NCBI RefSeq assembly: GCF_001591405.1
Contig: NZ_BCUV01000007.1
Coordinates: forward strand, 124,001 to 188,000
Origin: Janibacter terrae NBRC 107853
GTDB taxonomy: Bacteria > Actinomycetota > Actinomycetes > Actinomycetales > Dermatophilaceae
Length of the DNA: 64,000 nucleotides
Reading direction: 5' to 3'
Of the stretch, positions 57,213 to 64,000 are shown piece after piece. The notes under the pieces were generated by a model. That model searched no databases. It had not been told where the DNA came from and saw only the letters and a list, made by a program, of their open reading frames with translations. The position numbers were made by a program, and so were the translations under genes. Positions within the stretch are counted from its first letter, which is position 1. Each line of letters starts with the position of its first letter.

Positions 57213-58862
57213 ATGGGGTCGTCGACACGGACGAAGGGGGATGACGTGGCAGTCGTCGAGACAGATCCGATGGACGCGAGGGGCACGGGGTCCGCAGGAG
57301 GTGGGGAGGGGCCGCCGGGGGCGATCGCCGCGGTGATCTCAGGCGTGGCCCGGGCCCACGCGGGTGCCCGCACCGCGGCACCGGGCATGGACGACCGGGA
57401 CCTCGAGGCGGCACTCCGGAGCACCGAGGCGGCACGCCGCACCATCGATGCCCTCGAGCTCACGCTCGTGGCGGAGCTCAACCGGCGGGGCGAGGAGCGG
57501 GGCCCCGACGGGCTCTTCCGCGAGCTCCGGCTGCCGGCCGACCGGGTCGCCGACATGGCACCGGACGTCCTCGCCCTCGCGGTCGCGGTGGGGCCGACGG
57601 AGGCCGGGCGCCGCTGCGAGCTCGCTGCCCGCGCTGCGACCGACCTGGCCGGCATCGTTCCCCTGCTTGCCAGCGGCCAGGTGAGCCGCCGGGCGCTGGA
57701 GCAGGTGCACCGGCACACGCAGGACACGAGCGCGGAGACGACGCAGGCGATCGTCGAGCACCTCCTCGGGGCCCGACGAGGCCAGCCCGGCTCCGTCCGG
57801 ATCTGCGGGATGGAGCCGCACGAGATCGCCAAGACCTGCCGACGGCTGATCAGCCGGCTCGACCCCGACCTCATGCAGGCACGGGCCGAGGCCAACCGGC
57901 GGGACCGGCTCGACGTGCGCACCGACCCGGGGCCGGTCGGCACGACGTGCCTGACGGCGACCCTGCCCACTGAGGTGGGGGCCGCGATCAAGGCTGCGGT
58001 CGACGCCGCCGGGCGGGTCCGGCGGGAGAGCGACCCGACACTGACCGCCGGGAGCGCGCGAGCCCTCGGTCTCGCGGACCTGGTCCTGCGCGGGGTCGAG
58101 GTGGAGGCACAGGTACGCCTGGGGATCCCCGTCATCGCCTCCGCCGTGTCCCGCCTGACCTTCGCTCCGCCGCAGGGGTGCTGCGGAGGCACGACGGAGA
58201 GGGTGCGCCTCGTCACCGGGTCGAGCCCGGACGCGGTCGAGGTCCTCGCCGAGGAGTGGATGGCGGACGTCACCACCCAGGTCCGGCTCGACGACTCGGA
58301 CCAGTCTCCGTGGATCTCCGGCACGACCATCCCGGGTGTCGGGTTCGTCCCGCCGGACGTCGTCGCCGCCATCGTCGGGCGCCTGGACACCCGGGTGGGC
58401 AGAGCGCTCCTGGACGCCCGCACCGGCACCCTCCTCGAGACGTCCACCGACCGGTACGTCGTCCCCAGGGCCCAGCGCGAGTTCGTCGCGACGCGTGACG
58501 GCACGTGCCGGATGTGGGGCTGCGGTCGCCCGGTGGAGTCCACGCGACTCGGCTGGCAGGCCGACGTGGACCACGCGCTCCCGTGGCCGCGGGGCGGGAC
58601 CACGCCCGCCAACCTCTCGGCGCTGTGCCGGCACCACCACCGCGTCAAGCACGCTCCGCGCTGGACCCACCGGCTGCGGGCGGACGGGTCCACCGAGTGG
58701 GTCACCCCCGGCGGCACGACCGCCTTCACCTTCCCGGCGCACACCGTGGACACCGTGGACACCGTGGACGCAGACGACCGGGCCAGGACCTCGTCCCCAC
58801 CCACGGGGACCAACGAGGCAACCGGGCCGGCGACCCGGAGCGACGACCCGCCACCCTTCTGA
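57213..58862 (+). CDS. DUF222 / HNH endonuclease domain protein (13E12-like)
   Basis: A 549-residue protein. The first 300 or so residues are the DUF222 region (DLEAALRSTEAARRTIDALELTLVAELNRRG, PDLMQARAEANRRDR), and the C-terminus is an HNH nuclease with CRMWGCGRPVESTRLGWQADVDHALPWPRGGTTPANLSALCRHHHRVKH (DH and the H-x3-H region). Such proteins occur in many copies in actinobacteria and resemble the mycobacterial 13E12 repeat family; function is unknown. The tail has a short tandem repeat, ACCGTGGAC three times (near 58744-58770). The start is ATG 57213 (GAGGA upstream) or GTG 57246. Confidence 0.8.
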   Translation: MGSSTRTKGDDVAVVETDPMDARGTGSAGGGEGPPGAIAAVISGVARAHAGARTAAPGMDDRDLEAALRSTEAARRTIDALELTLVAELNRRGEERGPDGLFRELRLPADRVADMAPDVLALAVAVGPTEAGRRCELAARAATDLAGIVPLLASGQVSRRALEQVHRHTQDTSAETTQAIVEHLLGARRGQPGSVRICGMEPHEIAKTCRRLISRLDPDLMQARAEANRRDRLDVRTDPGPVGTTCLTATLPTEVGAAIKAAVDAAGRVRRESDPTLTAGSARALGLADLVLRGVEVEAQVRLGIPVIASAVSRLTFAPPQGCCGGTTERVRLVTGSSPDAVEVLAEEWMADVTTQVRLDDSDQSPWISGTTIPGVGFVPPDVVAAIVGRLDTRVGRALLDARTGTLLETSTDRYVVPRAQREFVATRDGTCRMWGCGRPVESTRLGWQADVDHALPWPRGGTTPANLSALCRHHHRVKHAPRWTHRLRADGSTEWVTPGGTTAFTFPAHTVDTVDTVDADDRARTSSPPTGTNEATGPATRSDDPPPF

Positions 58863-58897
58863 CCCGCGTTGTCGGCGGCCGCTGGTTGGCTGGGGCC

Positions 58898-60103
58898 ATG
58901 GAGATCACGACGCTGCTGACCGGACTGGTGATCGGTGCGCTGGTGGGGGCCCTCGTCGCGCACCTGGCCGCACAGGCTCGGGTGGCGACTGCCCGCGCCG
59001 AGCGTGACGGGCTGCGCGAGCGGGTCGACGAGCTCACCTCGGCGCACGAGGACGACTCGCGCACGGCGGCCGCGCTGGCACCGATGGAGGAGGTGCTGCG
59101 GCGCGTCTCGCGCAAGGTCGAGGAGCTCGAGCGCGACCGGGTCGACCAGTTCGCCTCCGTCCGTGAGGCGCTCGGCCGGGTCGAGCAGACGACGACGCGC
59201 GTCGGGCACGAGGCGTCCTCGCTCGCCTCCTCGCTGCGCGTGTCCTCCGTGCGGGGTGCGTGGGGCGAGGTGCAGCTGCGTCGGGTGCTCGAGGTCTCCG
59301 GGATGCTGGCGCGCAGCGACTTCGACGAGCAGGCGAAGGGGGTGACCTCCGCCGGTCGTGACGTGCGGCCCGACGTCGTGGTCCGCCTGCCCGGCGGCAA
59401 GCACCTCGTCGTCGACGCGAAGGCCCCCATGTCGCACTGGTTGCAGGCTCAGGCCGAGGACATCGACCCGGGTGAGCGCGAGCGTCTGCTCGAGGGGCAC
59501 GCGGCCTCACTTCGCGCGCACGTCGACACGCTCTCGGGCAAGGGGTACTGGACCGCCTTCGACCCCTCGCCGGAGATGGTCGTGTGCTTCGTGCCGTCGG
59601 ACGCGACGCTGGCCGCCGCGCTGGCCCGGGTGCCCGGGCTCCACGAGGAGGCGATGGCGAGCAAGGTCGTGCTCGTCTCACCCAGCACCCTGCTGGCGCT
59701 GCTGCGCACCGTCGCCTTCGCCTGGCAGCAGGACACCGTGACGAGCGAGGCCCGCGAGCTGCTGGCGGTCGGCCGGGAGCTCTACGCGCGGCTCGGCAAC
59801 CTCGGCGAGCACGCGACCCGGATGGGTCGCTCGCTCCAGCGGTCGGTCGAGGACTACAACCGCCTCGTCGGCTCGCTCGAGAGCCGGGTCCTCGTGAGCG
59901 CCCGCCGCATGCAGGAGCTCGGGCTGGCGACGGACACGATCGCCGAGGTCCAGCCGGTGACCGTGGCCCCGCGGCCGCTCACCGCCCCCGAGCTCCTCGA
60001 TGCGGTGGCCGTCGAGGACGCACGCCCCGAGCTGGACGTCGACAGCACGCAGGGTCGGTGGGAGGGTGGCCGGACGAGCACCGCGCAGGAGGAGGCCTCA
60101 TGA
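58898..60103 (+). CDS. rmuC: DNA recombination protein RmuC-like
   Basis: A 401-residue protein with an N-terminal transmembrane segment (TTLLTGLVIGALVGALVAHL), a coiled coil at about 30-100 and the RmuC nuclease-like domain (SSVRGAWGEVQLRRVLEVSGM, PDVVVRLPGGKHLVVDAKAPM with D..K motif, VSPSTLLALLRTVAFAWQQ). RmuC limits inversion at short repeats in E. coli. It is coupled by ATGA to the following DinB gene. No ribosome site is visible; a weak TTGGCT box ends 6 bases before the ATG. Confidence 0.9.
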   Translation: MEITTLLTGLVIGALVGALVAHLAAQARVATARAERDGLRERVDELTSAHEDDSRTAAALAPMEEVLRRVSRKVEELERDRVDQFASVREALGRVEQTTTRVGHEASSLASSLRVSSVRGAWGEVQLRRVLEVSGMLARSDFDEQAKGVTSAGRDVRPDVVVRLPGGKHLVVDAKAPMSHWLQAQAEDIDPGERERLLEGHAASLRAHVDTLSGKGYWTAFDPSPEMVVCFVPSDATLAAALARVPGLHEEAMASKVVLVSPSTLLALLRTVAFAWQQDTVTSEARELLAVGRELYARLGNLGEHATRMGRSLQRSVEDYNRLVGSLESRVLVSARRMQELGLATDTIAEVQPVTVAPRPLTAPELLDAVAVEDARPELDVDSTQGRWEGGRTSTAQEEAS

Positions 60104-60678
60104 CGCAGTCACCGCAGGCGCACCCGGACATCCCGCCGTGGGAGCCGCCGGTCGCCGGCACCGACGCCGAGCAGGTCGTCGCCGCCCTCGACCGGCAGCG
60201 CGCCACCTTCCGGTGGAAGGCCGACGGCCTCGACGAGACGGGGCTGGCCCACCGGGTCGGCGTCTCCGAGCTCTCGCTCGGTGGCCTGCTCAACCACCTG
60301 GCCTTCATCGAGGACCTCGCCTCGACGCACTCGCTGGACGGTACCGAGATCGCCGAGCACTGGGGTGACCCGAGGGAGCCGGACCGGTGGGCGGAGATCT
60401 TCGCGCCGAGCGAGTCGGCCGAAGAGCTGTACGCCCGCTATGACGACGCGGTGGCCCGGGCGCGCACCCGCATCGCCCAAGCGGTCGCGGCCGGTGGGCT
60501 CGACCAGACGGTCGAGGTCGAGGACCCCGACCGCGGCAGCGCCAACCTGCGCCGCCTCCTGCTCGACCTGCTCGAGGAGTACGGCCGGCACACCGGCCAT
60601 GCCGACCTGATCCGCGAGTCCGTTGACGGACGCACGGGCGAGGACCCGCCGGACGACTGGGCCTGGCCCCCGGCCTGA
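60100..60678 (+). CDS. DinB/DUF664 family protein
   Basis: A 192-residue intact member of the DUF664 (DinB superfamily) group: VVAALDRQRATFRWKADGLDETGLAHRVGVSELSLGGLLNHLAFIEDL and LLDLLEEYGRHTGHADLIRESVDGRTG carry the metal-binding histidines. In mycothiol producers such proteins may be thiol-dependent transferases; this is inference. The ATG overlaps the rmuC stop (ATGA). Comparison with the remnant at 56676 shows what that gene has lost. Confidence 0.88.
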   Translation: MTQSPQAHPDIPPWEPPVAGTDAEQVVAALDRQRATFRWKADGLDETGLAHRVGVSELSLGGLLNHLAFIEDLASTHSLDGTEIAEHWGDPREPDRWAEIFAPSESAEELYARYDDAVARARTRIAQAVAAGGLDQTVEVEDPDRGSANLRRLLLDLLEEYGRHTGHADLIRESVDGRTGEDPPDDWAWPPA

Positions 60679-60702
60679 CGACGGCCGACCCGGACCGTGC
60701 GC

Positions 60703-61926
60703 TCACCCGCCGAGCGCCGCCCCGAGTCCCGGCTCGGCACCGACCGTCTCCCACACGTCCATCGTCCCGAGCAGCGAGGGCGTGGCGAGCGCGACCCCAC
60801 TCAGCAGGTAGCTGCGGGTCTTCGCGGGGTCCGCTGCAACACTGCGGAAACCGTCGAGCCGCTCCTCGGTGGGCTCGAAGACCAGCCGCTTGCTGTCGCT
60901 CGAGATCGGCGTCGTGTAGTCCCAGAAGACGCGCTGGCGCTCCTGCGCGTACCGGTCGAGGAGCTCGAGGTCGGCCCCGTCGATCACGGCCCCGAGCGCC
61001 TCCGTCAGCGTGAAGGCGTCGAACATGCCGCCGACGAGGCCGAAGCCGCGGGTCGGGTTGGTCACGTGGGCGGCATCTCCCGCGAGCAGGACCCGTCCGA
61101 CGCGGTAGGTCTCGGCCGAACGCTGGTGTATCCGGTAGTGCCTCCACAGGATCATCTCGTGCTCGAAGTCCTCCGCCGGCAGCACGGCCCGGAAGTGCTC
61201 GACCATCCGCTGCTCGATCCCCTCCTCGGGCAGGTCGAGGGACTCGGAGAAGGTGTGCCGCCACAGGCCGTCGGTGGTGATCTTGTGGATCACGGCTCCG
61301 TGCTCGTGGTCGATGAGGTACCCCGAGACGAAGTGGTCCTCGTACCGACCGCGGCAGTTGGTCGCGACGAAGCGCTCACCCCAGGTCATGCCCGCGAAGT
61401 CGAGGCCGAGTCCCCTGCGCACCACGCTGCGGGCACCATCTGCGCCGATGAGCCAGCCGGCGCGCAGGTCGTGGGTCCCGTCGGCGGTCTCGACGTGCAC
61501 CGTGACGCCGGTGTCGTCCTGCTCGAAGCCCGTGACGACGTGCCCCCAGCGGATCTGCGCGTCGGGCAGCCGCTCCAGGTGGCTCCGCACGACGCCGGCG
61601 AGGGCGTCCTGCCCGAGGATGAGGCTGTAGGGGTGACGCACGTCGTCCGCCAGCAGCCCGATGTCCATCGACAACCGCTCGCCGGTGCGGAGCACCTGAG
61701 CGCTCCAGTCGTGGTTCAGCCACCCGGTGGCCATGGCGTCGTCGAGGACGCCGAGGCGCTCGAGCCCGGCCAGCACCGCCCAGTGGTAGGTCATGCCCCG
61801 GGGTTCGTCCAGGATGTCCTCTGCCGCGTCGAGCATCGTCACGGACACCCCCTGCTGGGCCAGTCCCAGTGCGGTGATGAGCCCGACCGGGCCCGCACCG
61901 ACGATGATGACGTCGTTGTCGCTCAT
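60703..61926 (-). CDS. FAD-dependent aromatic hydroxylase-like monooxygenase
   Basis: A 407-residue class A flavoprotein. The Rossmann motif VGAGPVGLITALGLAQQG, the DG motif GADGARSVVRRGLGL and the GD motif VLLAGDAAHVTNPTRGFGLVGGMFDA are all present. It resembles the 3-(3-hydroxyphenyl)propionate or phenol hydroxylase group but lacks the C-terminal thioredoxin-like extension of MhpA-type enzymes. ATG 61926 is preferred because AGGAGG is 7 bases upstream; ATG 61932 would be too close. It is part of a probable remnant of an aromatic-degradation locus. Confidence 0.85.
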   Translation of the reverse strand: MSDNDVIIVGAGPVGLITALGLAQQGVSVTMLDAAEDILDEPRGMTYHWAVLAGLERLGVLDDAMATGWLNHDWSAQVLRTGERLSMDIGLLADDVRHPYSLILGQDALAGVVRSHLERLPDAQIRWGHVVTGFEQDDTGVTVHVETADGTHDLRAGWLIGADGARSVVRRGLGLDFAGMTWGERFVATNCRGRYEDHFVSGYLIDHEHGAVIHKITTDGLWRHTFSESLDLPEEGIEQRMVEHFRAVLPAEDFEHEMILWRHYRIHQRSAETYRVGRVLLAGDAAHVTNPTRGFGLVGGMFDAFTLTEALGAVIDGADLELLDRYAQERQRVFWDYTTPISSDSKRLVFEPTEERLDGFRSVAADPAKTRSYLLSGVALATPSLLGTMDVWETVGAEPGLGAALGG

Positions 61927-62064
61927 GCTCATGCCTCCTGCGCGATGCCGCGCTGACGATGGGTTGCCGCATCCTCGCCCGCGCCGACGATCGACCCGCA
62001 CTGCTCTTTCCACGCCTCGGAACCGCTCGGAAGCACCCTCTTCGTCCCGGGCGATGATGGCCCC

Positions 62065-62313
62065 ATGACCACTGCGACGGGATCACCGGCCGACTGGTAC
62101 TTCGAGGACTTCGCCGCCGGGCAGGTCTTCCGCACCCAGGGCCGCACCATCACCGAGGCCGACCTCGTGGGTTTCGCCGGGTGGAGCTGGGACACCAACC
62201 CGGTGCACACCGACGCCGTGCACACGGCGGACGGACGCTTCGGCCGGCCCATCGCCCACGGCGTGCTCGGCCTGTCGGTCGCCATGGGCCTGGCCTCCCG
62301 CCTGGGCATCTAG
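62065..62313 (+). pseudogene. MaoC-like dehydratase, truncated N-terminal half
   Basis: 82 codons read as the start of a hot-dog-fold MaoC dehydratase (YFEDFAAGQVFRTQGRTITEADLV, WDTNPVHTDA, FGRPIAHGVLGLSVAMGL). The frame then hits TAG at 62311, where family members of about 150 residues would continue. The break coincides with the end of a truncated gene on the opposite strand, so the missing half was removed by a deletion. The GRPIAHG hydratase loop is present, but the fold is incomplete. Confidence 0.75.
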
Positions 62314-62402
62314 TGGATCCGGTGGGTGGCCGTCTGCACGAAGCGGCTGGTGCTCTCGGCGGTGAGCTCGGCGCTCTGCTCGACGGTGAGTTGTGCGCTC
62401 AT
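62310..62402 (-). pseudogene. Alpha/beta hydrolase, N-terminal stump only
   Basis: ATG 62402 has a strong ribosome site (AGGAGG 8 bases upstream) and opens a 30-residue frame, MSAQLTVEQSAELTAESTSR followed by FVQTATHRIH, then TAG. This is what the first residues of a meta-cleavage-product type alpha/beta hydrolase look like (family members continue HYHEAG). Everything after is missing, and the last codons overlap the truncated MaoC stop. The codon pattern and ribosome site show it was a real gene. Confidence 0.55.
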
Positions 62403-62520
62403 GGGGGATGCCTCCTGGGCAGTGGTGGAACTGGTGTGTGCGTGACGCTAGCCACGCGCGTGCGCGCGCCCCAGAGGAGGTTCCGGCGCCCGGAACCCAC
62501 TGGGCCGCCGTGAGCCCACG

Positions 62521-62573
62521 CACGACGAAGGGGGTGGATCCCGGTCGAGCCGGGACACACCCCCTTCGTCGTG
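62521..62573 (-). terminator. Terminator after the MHS transporter gene
   Basis: A perfect 16-bp stem (62521-62536 with 62558-62573) encloses a second stem TCCCGG/CCGGGA. It is 10 bases after the transporter stop on the minus strand. The arms again contain CGAAGGGGG and its complement. Confidence 0.85.
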
Positions 62574-62582
62574 GTCGCGGAC

Positions 62583-63950
62583 CTAGGCGGTCACGGCAGG
62601 CGCGGCGTCCGTGCTCTCCGTGCCCCCCTCGATCTCGCGGTGGTCGTGGTCGTAGAGCGACTCCTTGCTCGTCTCCCGCATGAGGACGACGGAGACGACG
62701 GCCACGGCCGCGAGGACCGCGAGCATGATCGACAGACCGATGCTCCCGTAGCCCGCGAGGATCGGGGCCGCGAGGATCGGCGGGAGCGCACCGGCGACGA
62801 CGCTGCCGATGTTGAAGGAGACGCCCGTGCCCGTGCTGCGGTACGCGGTACGGAAGGTCTCCGGGAGGAAGACCGTCGTCGACGCGTTGGACAGACCGAC
62901 GACGAAGAGGGTGACGGTCAGCGCGATGCCGATGATGACCGGCTTGCCCGTGTCGACCATCGGGAAGAGGACGAAGGCCCACACCACGGCGGCACCGTTG
63001 CCGGCGAGGAGGATGGCGCGGCGCCCGACCTTGTCCGACATCCGTGCGCCGATCACCTGGCCGAGGATGCAGCCGGCGATCGCGATGAACTGGATGGTCA
63101 GCATCGTGTTCTTGGGGATGCCGAGGACCTTGGTGCCGTAGTTCGTCAGGTAGACGGCCCCCATGTAGAAGAAGGACAGCCACATCAGCACCGACCCGGA
63201 GGCGAGGAAGACCTCCTTGCGCTGGTTGGCGAAGAGCTCACGGACCGGCGCCTTGGCCGCCTTGGCGTGCTCGGCCTGGGCCATCGCGTCCTTGAAGACC
63301 GGGGTGTCGGTCACCCCGAGCCGGACCCACATGCCGACCGCGACGAGGATCGCGCTCAGCAGGAAGGGGATGCGCCAGCCCCACGAGGCGAAGGCGGCCT
63401 CGGAGATGCTCAGGCCGATGACGAGGAAGGTCAGCGTCGCGAGGAGCAGGCCGAAGGTCGTGCCCAGCGTCTGCGCGAGGGAGTACAGACCACGCTTGCC
63501 GGGTGGGGCGTGCTCGACGACGAAGAGGGCGGCGCTGCTCCACTCACCGCCGACGGCCAGGCCCTGGAGGAAACGCAGGACGATGAGGAGGATGGGCGCG
63601 GCCAGGCCGATCGTGTTGCCCGAGGGCAGCAGGCCGATGAGCACGGTGGCCGCACCCATGAGGAGCATCGTCGTGATGAGCGTGGCCTTGCGACCGACGC
63701 GGTCGCCCATCTGGCCGAAGACCAGGCCGCCGACCGGGCGCGCCAGGAAGGCGACGCCGAAGGTCGCGAAGGACGCGGCCGTGCCGGCTGCCGTCCCGAG
63801 GGCTGGGAAGAAGAGCTTCGGGAAGACGAGCGCGGCGGCCGTCCCGTAGATGAAGAAGTCGAAGTACTCGATCGTCGTGCCCATGAAGCCGGCAGCGACG
63901 ACGCGCTTGAGCCCCTGGGGCTCGGCCGTTGGAGCGGTGGTTGCGGACAT
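62583..63950 (-). CDS. MFS transporter, metabolite:H+ symporter (MHS) family
   Basis: A 455-residue, 12-helix symporter: MGTTIEYFDFFIYGTAAALVFPKLFFP at helix 1, ARPVGGLVFGQMGDRVGRKATL in loop 2-3, LQGLAVGGEWSSAALFVVEHAPPGKRGLYSL in loop 4-5, and GARMSDKVGRRA in loop 8-9, all typical of MHS (ProP/KgtP/ShiA-like). Aromatic or dicarboxylic acids are common substrates. Next to remnants of aromatic-catabolism genes, uptake of an aromatic acid is plausible. The ATG at 63950 has GAGAGG 8 bases upstream. Confidence 0.88.
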   Translation of the reverse strand: MSATTAPTAEPQGLKRVVAAGFMGTTIEYFDFFIYGTAAALVFPKLFFPALGTAAGTAASFATFGVAFLARPVGGLVFGQMGDRVGRKATLITTMLLMGAATVLIGLLPSGNTIGLAAPILLIVLRFLQGLAVGGEWSSAALFVVEHAPPGKRGLYSLAQTLGTTFGLLLATLTFLVIGLSISEAAFASWGWRIPFLLSAILVAVGMWVRLGVTDTPVFKDAMAQAEHAKAAKAPVRELFANQRKEVFLASGSVLMWLSFFYMGAVYLTNYGTKVLGIPKNTMLTIQFIAIAGCILGQVIGARMSDKVGRRAILLAGNGAAVVWAFVLFPMVDTGKPVIIGIALTVTLFVVGLSNASTTVFLPETFRTAYRSTGTGVSFNIGSVVAGALPPILAAPILAGYGSIGLSIMLAVLAAVAVVSVVLMRETSKESLYDHDHREIEGGTESTDAAPAVTA

Positions 63951-63969
63951 GCAGGGTGCCTCTCGCCGG

Positions 63970-63991
63970 CATGGGGCCCCGTTGCCCCATG
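63970..63991. promoter_or_regulatory. Inverted repeat upstream of the MHS transporter gene
   Basis: Two 8-base arms, CATGGGGC and GCCCCATG, are separated by 6 bases and lie 20-41 bases upstream of the transporter ATG. It could be a repressor operator or a leader hairpin. Nothing else in the last 50 bases is assignable. Confidence 0.35.
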
Positions 63992-64000
63992 TCTTGAGGG

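Noticed and set aside
58744-58770. Three tandem repeats considered as a CRISPR or satellite array
   Set aside because: Units are 9 bases with no spacers and lie in frame in a coding sequence.
62308-62322. CTAGTGGATCC resembles a cloning-vector polylinker
   Set aside because: The bases are explained by the natural hydrolase reading THRIH and by the MaoC reading; no further vector sequence flanks them.

Overview
This is a very GC-rich chromosomal segment from an actinobacterium. The evidence is the strongly G/C third-codon bias, a mycothiol biosynthesis gene (mshB), the succinylase branch of diaminopimelate synthesis (dapE, dapD, dapC), a TANNNT promoter style with many apparently leaderless mRNAs, and a DtxR/IdeR-like iron box. 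The gene set suggests Micrococcales, perhaps an Intrasporangiaceae member such as Janibacter; that placement is inference from memory. I see no rRNA, tRNA, CRISPR array, insertion sequence or prophage. No gene-free stretch exceeds 300 bases.

Layout. 1-7.6 kb: start of a membrane protein, a LOG-family protein, dapE, a Cys-rich XRE regulator, dapD, a lysozyme-like secreted protein, gltA and the fdxA-dapC pair. 7.6-15.4 kb: a GNAT protein, then an apparently iron-regulated block. That block holds a phosphopantetheinyl transferase diverging from a fused adenylation-carrier-membrane acyltransferase-like protein, which is followed by a complete ferric-iron ABC importer (FbpABC-like). 15.4-22.2 kb, minus strand: typA, a family 5 solute-binding lipoprotein, mshB, a flavin reductase and a VanW protein in one tight operon. 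22.5-34.4 kb: two complete five-gene oligopeptide/dipeptide ABC operons that converge on one strong bidirectional terminator. In both, a hairpin separates the binding protein gene from the permeases.

34.6-41.1 kb: malQ, pirin, an alpha/beta hydrolase, a tandem universal stress protein, a dCMP deaminase-like protein and a CynX/NimT-type transporter. 41.1-46.7 kb: a thiamine locus. A TPP riboswitch controls thiC-MFS transporter-thiM-thiE, and thiD diverges from it. 46.7-54.7 kb: small metabolic and stress genes, including a TDT-type transporter, DinB and SRPBCC proteins, a LuxR regulator, a small exported protein that seems split in two, a PIMT-like methyltransferase, an oxidoreductase, a PhnA-like protein, a VOC protein, dodecin and a frameshifted amidase. 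54.7-64 kb: ychF, NUDIX, a decayed DinB gene, a DUF222/HNH protein, rmuC, another DinB protein, and what looks like the remnant of an aromatic-catabolism cluster (FAD monooxygenase, MaoC and alpha/beta-hydrolase stumps facing each other across a deletion scar, and an MHS transporter).

The best candidate for an undescribed system is the 8.6-15.4 kb block. A single-protein carrier-tethered acyl-activating and membrane-transfer machine, with its own activating enzyme, sits under an iron-type operator and upstream of a ferric importer. Other window-wide signals are the 9-mer CGAAGGGGG, counted by hand about 30 times (roughly 2 expected), and at least twelve genes whose start codon lies 6-8 bases after a TANNNT box. 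Two of these promoters are bidirectional, with overlapping -10 boxes. Gene decay (three broken genes and one deletion scar) is concentrated after 49 kb.
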